Assembly (NCBI GenBank): GCA_937910655.1
Contig: CALEMV010000338.1
Span: forward strand, 1-5,771
Reading direction: 5' to 3'
Source of the DNA: an uncultured Solobacterium sp.
GTDB lineage: Bacteria > Bacillota_I > Bacilli_A > Erysipelotrichales > Erysipelotrichaceae
DNA length: 5,771 bases
In this document: positions 1-5,771 of the stretch, piece by piece
Layout of the letters: each line of letters opens with the position of its first letter
How positions within the stretch are numbered: position 1 is the stretch's first letter
The notes under the pieces: generated by a model
What the model saw: only the letters and a program-made list of their open reading frames with translations
What the model was told of the DNA's origin: nothing
The model's database searches: none
Made by a program: the position numbers and the translations under genes

Positions 1-9
1 ACATATACC

Positions 10-39
10 AAACAAATAATCGATACATTAAACAAATAA
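10..39. repeat. Two direct copies of AAACAAATAA
   Basis: The ten-base word occurs at 10-19 and 30-39, twenty bases (about two helical turns) apart, in very AT-rich DNA beyond the operon terminator. Such words arise easily by chance at this base composition, and the neighbouring gene is outside the window, so no role can be given. I see no gene in positions 1-65. Confidence 0.3.
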
Positions 40-65
40 AATCAAACTATACTTCAATCTTTTCT

Positions 66-111
66 AAAAAAGGATACCTTAGTCACCAGCTATGATGACA
101 TAGATATCCTT
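66..111 (-). terminator. Rho-independent terminator ending the cdaA-cdaR-glmM-glf operon
   Basis: Arms at 70-78 (AAGGATACC) and 103-111 (GATATCCTT) pair over 9 bp with one G-U pair. An inner GTCA/TGAC stem (82-85 with 96-99) extends it after a small internal loop, leaving a ten-base apical loop. On the minus strand the stem runs straight into six T residues (A at 66-71 on the plus strand). The far side (TTATTTTG at 110-117) is also T-rich, so it could work in both directions. Confidence 0.82.
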
Positions 112-127
112 ATTTTGTATATGATTG

Positions 128-180
128 ACCCACAACTGATTTCGCTGCGCATTTTAGTCAAACCCACGACTGATTTCGCT
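128..180 (-). repeat. Two direct copies of a 19-bp repeat abutting the glf stop codon
   Basis: Plus-strand ACCCACRACTGATTTCGCT occurs at 128-146 and 162-180, differing at one base and spaced 34 bases start to start. Read in the glf direction, the first copy begins on the last base of the glf stop codon. The copies have no inverted symmetry and no obvious stem. They lie between the gene and its terminator and would be part of the 3' untranslated mRNA. Their function is unknown; they may belong to a dispersed repeat family of this genome. Confidence 0.8.
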
Positions 181-1298
181 TAAGCAATTTCTTTAGACTT
201 CTCCAGTGCAGACGCAATAACCTTATCCATATCATAGTATTTATACTCACCTAAACGACCACCAAAAAGGATATTTGTTTCATGTGAGGCAAGTTCCTTA
301 TACTGCTCATATAAAGCTGTATTCTTTTCATCATTGACTGGATAATAAGGCTCATCTCCCTGTTTCCATTCAGAACTATATTCACGGCTGATGACTGTCT
401 TAGCTAAATCGTTACCATTTTCATCTTTACCGAATGTAAACCACTTATGTTCGATAATACGTGTCCATGGTGTTTCACGATCTGTATAGTTTACTGCCGC
501 ATTTCCCTGGAAATTCGGAATATCTAAAAGTTCATTTTCGAAACTAACAGATCGATATTCTAACGTACCCAAACGATAGTCAAAATAAGCATCGATTGGT
601 CCTGTATAAACCACTTTTTCCGCAAGTGCATCAAACTCTTCTTTTGCTTGAAGATAATCAACATTGAGTCGAACTTCAATACCTGCAAGCAGGTTTTCAA
701 CTAACTTTGTATAACCGCCAACAGGAATACCCTGATAAAGTGCATTAAAATAGTTATTATCAAAAGTTAATCGAACTGGTAAACGTTTGATGATAAATGC
801 TGGCAGCTCAGTACAGGGTCTTCCCCATTGTTTTTCCGTATATCCTTTGATTAGTTTCTCATAGATATCTGTTCCAACAAGTGAGATTGCCTGTTCTTCA
901 AGATTTGTCGCCGTCGTAATATTTGCGGCTTTTTTCTGTTCTTCGATTTTGAGAATCGCTTCTTCCGGTGTTACAACACCCCACATTTTATTAAATGTGT
1001 ACATGTTGAATGGTAGAGAATATAACTCCCCATGGTAATTAGCAACTGGTGAATTCGTGAAACGATTGAATTCGATAAATTGTGTAATGTACTTCCAAAC
1101 ATCTCTGTCATTCGTATGAAAAATATGTGCACCATACTCATGTACATCAATGCCTTCTACCTTCTTTGTGTAGATATTACCAGCAATATGAGGTCGCTTA
1201 TCAATGACAAGAACTTTCTTGCCCTTTTCTTTTGCCTGTTGGGCAAATACCGCACCAAATAATCCAGCACCTACAACTAGATAATCATATTGTTTCAT
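180..1298 (-). CDS. glf: UDP-galactopyranose mutase
   Basis: This flavoenzyme converts UDP-galactopyranose to UDP-galactofuranose, the donor for galactofuranose residues in capsules, exopolysaccharides or other surface glycans. The 372 residues match the family's usual length. The N-terminus has the FAD dinucleotide fold GAGLFG at 10-15, the VIDKR strand end at 31-35 and HIAGN at 37-41, followed by EYGAHIFHT at 54-62. The active-site region contains EKQWGRP at 155-161 and IIKRLPVRLTFDNNYF at 169-184. R176 and, in TPWTRIIEH, R280 are the likely UDP-sugar diphosphate contacts, judged by family memory rather than an alignment. The C-terminal FAD motif is FGGRLGEYKYYDMDKVI at 345-361. The gene is intact and its codon use looks like that of glmM. 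It is the last gene before a terminator, 12 bases after glmM. No galactofuranosyltransferase is visible, so the glycan it serves is unknown. Confidence 0.96.
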   Translation of the reverse strand: MKQYDYLVVGAGLFGAVFAQQAKEKGKKVLVIDKRPHIAGNIYTKKVEGIDVHEYGAHIFHTNDRDVWKYITQFIEFNRFTNSPVANYHGELYSLPFNMYTFNKMWGVVTPEEAILKIEEQKKAANITTATNLEEQAISLVGTDIYEKLIKGYTEKQWGRPCTELPAFIIKRLPVRLTFDNNYFNALYQGIPVGGYTKLVENLLAGIEVRLNVDYLQAKEEFDALAEKVVYTGPIDAYFDYRLGTLEYRSVSFENELLDIPNFQGNAAVNYTDRETPWTRIIEHKWFTFGKDENGNDLAKTVISREYSSEWKQGDEPYYPVNDEKNTALYEQYKELASHETNILFGGRLGEYKYYDMDKVIASALEKSKEIA

Positions 1299-1303
1299 AT
1301 GTA

Positions 1304-1308
1304 CTCCT
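1304..1308 (-). promoter_or_regulatory. Shine-Dalgarno site of glf, directly after the glmM stop
   Basis: Minus-strand AGGAG lies five bases before the glf ATG and overlaps the second of two tandem stop codons that end glmM (TAATAAGGAG). No promoter or terminator fits in the 12-base gap, so glf is most likely translated from the same mRNA as glmM by terminating or reinitiating ribosomes. Confidence 0.75.
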
Positions 1309-1310
1309 TA

Positions 1311-2648
1311 TTAAGCACCGTATTTTCTACGGATAATATCTGCAACCTTTCCCACAAGACGTTCACAGATTTCATCTGTCTCAGCTTCTGCCATTACGCG
1401 TAATAGTGGTTCTGTTCCACTTGGACGAACAAGGATACGACCATTACCATTGAGTTCTTCATTTACTTCATCAATTGATTTTTGAACTTCCTCATCATCC
1501 ATTACTAAAGTCTTATCTGTAACCTTAACATTTACTAGTAACTGTGGATAAATCTTAAGTCCATCACAAAGCTCGATAATACCCTTACCAGTATTCTTCA
1601 TAACTTCAAGCACAGAAAGAGCCGTTAATAAACCATCACCTGTTGTGGCATGTTCCTTCAGGATGATATGTCCACTCTGTTCACCACCGATAACATAGTT
1701 ATCGCGGAACATGACTTCAGAGACATACTTATCTCCTACCTGCGTCTTTTCAACTTGGATTCCTTCACGTTCCATCGCTTTATATAAACCAAGATTTGCC
1801 ATAACTGTTGTAACAATTGTGTTATTTGTTAACTTATGTTGGTCACGTAGATATTTACCAACGATGTACAACATGAAGTCACCGTTTACAAGTTCTCCAT
1901 CTGGACGAACCATAATCTGACGATCCGCATCACCATCAAATGTTAAACCAACAGTATAGTCACCCTTCTTCATCTCTTCACAGAATAATTCAGGATGTGT
2001 AGAGCCACACTTTGTATTGATGTTAATGCCATTTGGTTCATCATGGAAAGCTGTTACTTCAGCACCTAATCTTTCAAGTGCCTTCTTAGCTGTAAATGAT
2101 GAAGAACCGTTTGCACAATCAATCGCAATCTTCCATCCACTCAAATCTAATGGATATTCTTTTACAATCCAATCTAAGTAAATTTCAATTCCTTGTGGAT
2201 ATGCGATAACCTTACCAATTTCACTATCTGTACGATATGGAATTGTAACTTTACCATCAATATAGTCTTCAATGAGGCCTTCAATATCACTAGATAACTT
2301 GAAACCATCATTCGAGAATACTTTAATACCATTATCGTAGAAAGGATTATGACTAGCAGAAATCATTGCACCACACGCAAATCCGTTCTCCTTTGTCAAA
2401 AGGCAAATCATTGGTGTTGGACAATATCCAGCTAGATATGCATCACAACCTTCAGAAGTAATACCAGCTGCTAGTGCATTTTCAAACATATCACTAGATA
2501 GTCTTGTATCCTTACCGATTACAATTTTATTCTTTCCTTCTTTACTAAAATAGTATCCCAGGTATCTTCCAACCTGGAAGGCCCTCTCTGCTGTTAATAC
2601 TTCATTTGCTTTTCCACGGATTCCATCCGTACCAAAATATCGTCCCAT
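1311..2648 (-). CDS. glmM: Phosphoglucosamine mutase GlmM
   Basis: It interconverts glucosamine-6-phosphate and glucosamine-1-phosphate in the cytoplasm, on the route to UDP-GlcNAc, peptidoglycan and teichoic acids. It has the normal length (445 residues) and all four phosphohexomutase signatures: the N-terminal GRYFGTDGIRG; the phosphoserine loop ISASHNP with catalytic S99; the magnesium loop DGDADR with D238, D240 and D242; the sugar-binding loop GGEQSGH at 321-327; and the phosphate-binding loop RPSGTEP at 408-414. GlmM needs phosphorylation of the active serine for activity. In B. subtilis, Lactococcus and Staphylococcus it also binds CdaA and lowers its activity, so the gene order cdaA-cdaR-glmM is functional. 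The ATG lies three bases after the cdaR stop; its Shine-Dalgarno site (GAGGGAG at 2657-2663, spacing 8) is inside the cdaR end. The gene closes with tandem stops (TAATAA). Nothing appears broken. Confidence 0.97.
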   Translation of the reverse strand: MGRYFGTDGIRGKANEVLTAERAFQVGRYLGYYFSKEGKNKIVIGKDTRLSSDMFENALAAGITSEGCDAYLAGYCPTPMICLLTKENGFACGAMISASHNPFYDNGIKVFSNDGFKLSSDIEGLIEDYIDGKVTIPYRTDSEIGKVIAYPQGIEIYLDWIVKEYPLDLSGWKIAIDCANGSSSFTAKKALERLGAEVTAFHDEPNGININTKCGSTHPELFCEEMKKGDYTVGLTFDGDADRQIMVRPDGELVNGDFMLYIVGKYLRDQHKLTNNTIVTTVMANLGLYKAMEREGIQVEKTQVGDKYVSEVMFRDNYVIGGEQSGHIILKEHATTGDGLLTALSVLEVMKNTGKGIIELCDGLKIYPQLLVNVKVTDKTLVMDDEEVQKSIDEVNEELNGNGRILVRPSGTEPLLRVMAEAETDEICERLVGKVADIIRRKYGA

Positions 2649-2651
2649 TCG

Positions 2652-4040
2652 TTATTCTCCCTCTTTCTGTTGGGTATTTTGATCACCTAAAACTGTGAGT
2701 GTAAGTTTATTATTTTTCAGGCTATACTTTACAAGTCCTGTTGTTGGCTGCTCTACCTTCACTTCAAATTCATGCAAGCCAGGCTCTGCTGTGGACATAT
2801 CGATATATAGATAAATATCGTTTGCTGTAATCTTACTGATATTATCCTGTGTACCAAATACTTCTACATCCATCGTAGTAATATTATCCTCTTGTGTAGC
2901 TTTGTAGTTATGCACATTGTTCTTGTAATTGATTGGAACTGATGTGATTGTTCTTGTTGTAGCTGCGCCAAGCTTTACATCAACACTAACAGTAGAAACT
3001 GTTGCTGACGTAATACCTGTAGGAAGTGTAATATCTTGTGATACTGTTGTATCTTTTGTAAGATTTGAAACATCAACTTCAACTGTAATTTTATCGATAT
3101 CAAGTAATGCACTTTCCGTGCCATAGATTGTAACAGTCTGTTTATCAGCCACAGCTGAAGCGACTGCCTGATTATCACCAGGTGTACCCTTAATCTTTAC
3201 TTCAATCGGAACTGTCTTGTTAGGTGAAGTAACTGGTACATATACATGCATGGTTTGAGGTTCAATATCTACATTTACAATTTGACCATTTGCATCGTAG
3301 GCAACAAGTTTTGCATCTTGTTCAAAATCCGCAGTTTGATTGGATACGTCGATAAGTGCCTTTACAAAGGCAATCTGATTTAATGTATCCTGTGAAGCAC
3401 GTACATCTACGACAGAAGACGCAAACTGAGGAGTACCTACGTTATAAATACCATCCATCTTATCGCGATGAATAATATCATAAGATAGCGAGAACTGCTG
3501 TGTAACTTTCTTCTTGATTGTTACAACCGCATTCGATGGGTTAACGATTGTACTAACAGAATCTCCGAATCCCTCCGCAATCAATGTTACTGCATGGGTT
3601 CCCTCTGTTAAGTTTGTTAGATCTGCAACAACCTTGCCATTTATGGTGCTTGCAGCAGTAACACTTGTCGCATCACCTGTAATCGTAACATCAGTTGTTG
3701 TTGGAATTCCTGAAATTTCATACTCTTGCGTATCATATTGTACATATACCGCAACATTTTGAACAGTACGACTTGTCTTAAGTGATGTCTGATATAGCGA
3801 TGTGATATCGTTGTAGTTTACAACGACATATAACAGTGCAGCTAATATCAACGATACAACTTTTGCATATTTTGCATTAAACAATATGCGGTCAATCCCT
3901 GTAGAAGCGTAGTGAATGAAATGGATAATATTCTTTACAAATCGATCATATTGACTTGATATGCGCTTTGATTGATTTGCAAGATGTTTTGCAAGTTCAA
4001 GCTTATTATGATCCATATGGTGTTTTTTCTTATTTGCCAT
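2652..4040 (-). CDS. cdaR: CdaR (YbbR-domain) membrane-anchored regulator of CdaA
   Basis: CdaR binds CdaA at the membrane and modulates c-di-AMP synthesis. The 462-residue protein has one membrane segment at about 61-76 (core SLILAALLYVVV). The rest, with four YbbR-type repeats, should lie outside the membrane as in B. subtilis CdaR. The repeats fall at about 95-176, 181-270, 276-357 and 363-451. Each ends in a beta strand (VVTIKKK, MHVYVPV, VSVDVKL, LTLTVLG) and three contain a recognisable core such as VTIYGTESALLDIDKI or VEVFGTQDNISKI. The secreted part is rich in Thr, Val and Asp and has no cysteine. Unlike B. subtilis CdaR, whose membrane helix is close to the start, this protein has about 60 residues before it, with 12 Lys/Arg and 6 His against 4 acidic residues. 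The start is set by a perfect Shine-Dalgarno site and a one-base overlap with the cdaA stop; a later Met at residue 9 is less likely. Only three bases separate its stop from glmM. Confidence 0.94.
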   Translation of the reverse strand: MANKKKHHMDHNKLELAKHLANQSKRISSQYDRFVKNIIHFIHYASTGIDRILFNAKYAKVVSLILAALLYVVVNYNDITSLYQTSLKTSRTVQNVAVYVQYDTQEYEISGIPTTTDVTITGDATSVTAASTINGKVVADLTNLTEGTHAVTLIAEGFGDSVSTIVNPSNAVVTIKKKVTQQFSLSYDIIHRDKMDGIYNVGTPQFASSVVDVRASQDTLNQIAFVKALIDVSNQTADFEQDAKLVAYDANGQIVNVDIEPQTMHVYVPVTSPNKTVPIEVKIKGTPGDNQAVASAVADKQTVTIYGTESALLDIDKITVEVDVSNLTKDTTVSQDITLPTGITSATVSTVSVDVKLGAATTRTITSVPINYKNNVHNYKATQEDNITTMDVEVFGTQDNISKITANDIYLYIDMSTAEPGLHEFEVKVEQPTTGLVKYSLKNNKLTLTVLGDQNTQQKEGE

Positions 4041-5164
4041 TATCGTTCACCTCCTTGCTTATGATCAGAGGTATCTGATTGTTTATAATTTGCTTTGTTA
4101 TGTGTTGGATAACTTGGTGTTGGACGCTTTTTCTTATGTGGAAGCTTTATTGACGCAGCTTTCGCAGCCGCATCTGCTGCTTCATGTACATCCTGTAATG
4201 CATGTTTTTTATTTGTGGATGTACCATTTTGTTCAGCCGGAATAACTTCCTCTGCAGTAATCTTTCCTGTTTCAAGAATTGTTTCTTCATTAGCAGCTGG
4301 TGTATCATCCATCTTTGTTTGAAGTTCATGTACATCTGCTTCAATGATCGTTTCGTCATCGTTATCTTCACCATTTTCCTCAGTTTGACCAATGATGATA
4401 TGTGTTAGATATTTACGCAGTTGTTGTTCATTTACAGCAATCAACTTGCCACCTTCTGCAATCGATACATTTCCTGTTTCTTCCGAAACAACAATTGTAA
4501 TCGCATCTGTAATTTCGCTAATACCAATTGCCGCACGGTGTCTTGAACCATATCGAGATGGAATATCTGCTGTTGTTGGAGGGAAATATGCACTTGCACA
4601 TGCAATCTTATCACCCTGGATAATCACCGCTCCATCATGTAGTGGTGTCGAAGTAACAAAGATGGAAGTTAAAAGTTCTGCAGTTACATCAGAATTCAAA
4701 CGTGTACCAGTCGCAATAAAATCATCCAGAGGATGAGACTTCTCAATAGAGATTAAAGCACCAGTTTGATCTGCACTCAATAAACGTACTGCAGTCACAA
4801 TATTGTCCACCAGTTTTTCCTTTTCGTTACCACTAAGTGAACTCATTCTAGAGAAGAAACTACTCTTACCAAGTCTTTCCAAAATCGTACGGATTTCTGG
4901 TTGAAAGATAATAATAACTGCTAAGAATCCCCAGTTAATAAACATGTTTGTTAAAAACTGCAAAGTTTTAAGATTCATGACTTTTGCAAGTACATCTACA
5001 ATGATGACAAAGATAATACCTTTAAATATCTGCATAGTACTGCTCTTACCACGAACAATACGTAGTGCGGCTAAGATAATCATCCAAATTACTACTATAT
5101 CGATAACTGTCGTACTGAAAGTTAAAAACTTGTCCCACAATGATGATAAGTTATAGGCTGACAT
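4040..5164 (-). CDS. cdaA: Membrane diadenylate cyclase CdaA (DisA_N domain) with a long C-terminal tail
   Basis: It joins two ATP molecules into the second messenger cyclic-di-AMP, which in Firmicutes controls potassium and osmolyte transport and cell-wall homeostasis. Residues about 15-36, 43-62 and 72-88 form three membrane segments, followed by a linker helix and the cytoplasmic DAC domain (about 105-258). That domain carries both signature motifs: DGA at 177-179 (in LHDGAVII) and RHR at 208-210 (in SRHRAAIG). The start ATG has a good Shine-Dalgarno site (AAGGGG at 5174-5179) nine bases upstream and lies just below an extended -10 promoter. The protein has 374 residues, whereas the B. subtilis enzyme has about 273. 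The extra roughly 115 residues look disordered: an acidic stretch at 262-306 and then a basic, Ala-, Lys- and His-containing part at 319-374 with KKKR at 344-347. The stop codon overlaps the start of cdaR by one base, and CdaR is its membrane partner. Family assignment is secure; the tail's role is unknown. Confidence 0.96.
   Translation of the reverse strand: MSAYNLSSLWDKFLTFSTTVIDIVVIWMIILAALRIVRGKSSTMQIFKGIIFVIIVDVLAKVMNLKTLQFLTNMFINWGFLAVIIIFQPEIRTILERLGKSSFFSRMSSLSGNEKEKLVDNIVTAVRLLSADQTGALISIEKSHPLDDFIATGTRLNSDVTAELLTSIFVTSTPLHDGAVIIQGDKIACASAYFPPTTADIPSRYGSRHRAAIGISEITDAITIVVSEETGNVSIAEGGKLIAVNEQQLRKYLTHIIIGQTEENGEDNDDETIIEADVHELQTKMDDTPAANEETILETGKITAEEVIPAEQNGTSTNKKHALQDVHEAADAAAKAASIKLPHKKKRPTPSYPTHNKANYKQSDTSDHKQGGER
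4047..4056 (-). promoter_or_regulatory. Strong Shine-Dalgarno site for cdaR inside the end of cdaA
   Basis: Minus-strand AAGGAGGTGA is a full ten-base match to the complement of the 16S rRNA 3' end, six bases before the cdaR ATG. It lies within the last codons of cdaA. With the TAATG stop/start overlap it fixes the cdaR start and suggests translational coupling of the two partners. Confidence 0.85.
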
Positions 5165-5193
5165 TAAACATATCCCCTTTCAAATATGTTCTT

Positions 5194-5221
5194 ATTATAC
5201 CACACACAACCATTCTCTCTA
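5194..5221 (-). promoter_or_regulatory. Sigma-A-type extended -10 promoter for the cdaA operon
   Basis: On the minus strand a perfect TATAAT lies at 5199-5194, preceded by TGG, giving the extended -10 form TGnTATAAT. A weak -35 candidate, TAGAGA (4 of 6 matches to TTGACA), lies at 5221-5216 with a 16-base spacer. Transcription would start near 5187, giving a leader of only about 23 bases, too short for a riboswitch. It sits just after the nrdB terminator, as expected for the operon's main promoter. Confidence 0.75.
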
Positions 5222-5232
5222 TAGCCCCATCA

Positions 5233-5262
5233 AGAGAAAAAGATGACCTTATAGGTCATCTT
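5233..5262 (-). terminator. Rho-independent terminator of nrdB, overlapping its stop codon
   Basis: A perfect 10-bp inverted repeat (AAGATGACCT at 5240-5249 and AGGTCATCTT at 5253-5262) encloses a 3-base loop. Read on the minus strand, the 3' arm runs into a T-rich stretch (CTTTTTCTCTT). The stem includes the last sense codons of nrdB and its TAA stop, so the gene end and the terminator share the same bases. It separates nrdB from the cdaA promoter. The T-tract is interrupted by a C, so some read-through into cdaA is possible. Confidence 0.82.
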
Positions 5263-5771
5263 CAATTGCAGTGCTCTTTGCATACGCGGTGGAGCGTGCT
5301 TCGAAGAAGTCCGTTTTTACCATATTGGCATCGGCATACTGGGATACCCACTTCATGGACTCCGGCTCTTTCTCATAGCCCGGGTAAAGGGTTCCGAAGC
5401 CTAGGGAGCTGTAACGAAGATTTCCTAGATACTTGATGTAGTCCTCTACCATTTTTCCGTTTAAGCCGGGAATGGCTTCTCCGATGACATACTGTCCCCA
5501 AGCAATTTCCTGCTCTACGCCTTCTTTTACCATGGCGGTGATTTCCTCGATATGCTTTTCATCGAAGAGCTCCGGCTCTTCCTTTTTCAGCTCCAGAAGA
5601 ATGTTTCTGAATAGCCAAAGGTGCGTATTTTCATCACGGTTAATATAACGGATTTCCTGCACGGAGCCCGGCATCTTTCCGTTTCTTCCGAGGTTATAGA
5701 AGAACATAAAGCCGGAGTAGAAATAGATTCCCTCTAAGATGAAGTTTGCAATGCAGACACGGAGGAAGCTC
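5249..5771 (-). CDS. nrdB: Ribonucleoside-diphosphate reductase, class I small (beta/R2) subunit, C-terminal part
   Basis: The R2 subunit holds the di-metal/radical cofactor that the large subunit NrdA uses to reduce ribonucleotides to deoxyribonucleotides in the cytoplasm. The gene runs off the right edge; 173 C-terminal residues are visible, roughly half of a family member. Numbering from the first complete codon, E13 (in LEGIYFY), E47 and H50 (in RDENTH) match the E. coli metal ligands E204, E238 and H241 with identical spacing. F17, F21 and I43 match the pocket residues F208, F212 and I234. Near the end, Y163 in the STAYAKS stretch is the likely counterpart of the radical-transfer Tyr356, followed by an acidic tail ending in EDDL that would dock on NrdA. 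The radical tyrosine and the other ligands lie outside the window, so the exact subclass (Ia or another) cannot be settled. The gene is clearly more GC-rich (about 50% by hand count over 240 bases) than the next operon (about 37%). It has its own terminator, so it is a separate unit from cdaA. Confidence 0.93.
   Translation of the reverse strand, partial: SFLRVCIANFILEGIYFYSGFMFFYNLGRNGKMPGSVQEIRYINRDENTHLWLFRNILLELKKEEPELFDEKHIEEITAMVKEGVEQEIAWGQYVIGEAIPGLNGKMVEDYIKYLGNLRYSSLGFGTLYPGYEKEPESMKWVSQYADANMVKTDFFEARSTAYAKSTAIEDDL

Noticed and set aside
2..10. Minus-strand TGGTATATG as an extended -10 promoter for a gene to the left
   Set aside because: Only four of six -10 bases match, there is no convincing -35, and the downstream gene is outside the window.
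128..180. CRISPR array
   Set aside because: Only two copies separated by 15 bases, with no further units; repeat and spacer sizes do not fit a CRISPR array.
2975..3178. Second minus-strand frame within cdaR
   Set aside because: The Gln- and Leu-rich product is an out-of-frame reading of the beta-rich YbbR repeats; no frameshift is needed because the main frame is intact.
4147..4392. Open frame on the minus strand inside the CdaA tail region, rich in Lys, Met and Gln
   Set aside because: It is an alternative frame of the low-complexity tail; its odd composition follows from the repetitive coding sequence, and the main frame is continuous with the cyclase.
4392..4736. Open frame of 114 codons on the plus strand opposite cdaA
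   Set aside because: It lies opposite the conserved cyclase domain and has no family resemblance, so it is a shadow frame of a well-supported gene.
5165..5187. Possible riboswitch leader before cdaA
   Set aside because: The predicted leader is only about 23 bases and contains little besides the ribosome site.
5213..5238. Six-base inverted repeat (TTCTCT and AGAGAA) around the -35 region of the cdaA promoter, as an operator
   Set aside because: The arms are short, low in complexity and 14 bases apart; this is easily chance.
5140..5436. Plus-strand open frame of 98 codons across the nrdB-cdaA junction
   Set aside because: It runs antisense through the conserved end of nrdB, its terminator and the cdaA promoter, and its protein resembles nothing; it is better explained by chance.

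Overview
The window comes from a low-GC Gram-positive bacterium (Firmicutes/Bacillota). The evidence is the gene order cdaA-cdaR-glmM, strong Shine-Dalgarno sites of the AAGGAGGTGA kind, sigma-A-like promoter elements and rho-independent terminators. I suspect an Erysipelotrichia-type lineage, but that is a guess from protein style and I cannot verify it. Every real gene lies on the minus strand, so transcription runs from high to low coordinates.

From right to left: (1) the 3' part of a class I ribonucleotide reductase small-subunit gene (nrdB-type, 5249-5771, cut by the window edge), ending in a hairpin terminator that overlaps its stop codon; (2) an extended -10 promoter at about 5194-5221; (3) a tightly packed four-gene operon: cdaA (diadenylate cyclase), cdaR (its YbbR-domain membrane partner), glmM (phosphoglucosamine mutase) and glf (UDP-galactopyranose mutase); (4) a 179-base tail without a gene, holding a pair of short direct repeats that start at the glf stop codon and then a long-stem terminator.

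The operon joins cyclic-di-AMP signalling to envelope precursor supply. CdaA makes c-di-AMP, CdaR and GlmM are its known regulators in other Firmicutes, and GlmM makes glucosamine-1-phosphate for UDP-GlcNAc and peptidoglycan. Here a galactofuranose-precursor enzyme is attached 12 bases after glmM. Gene junctions are a 1-base stop/start overlap, a 3-base gap and a 12-base gap, which suggests one transcript and coupled translation.

I see no wholly new system. The points most worth a second look are the long charged C-terminal tail on CdaA with a matching basic N-terminal extension on CdaR, the placement of glf in the operon, the much higher GC of nrdB than of the adjacent operon, and the direct repeat abutting the glf stop codon.
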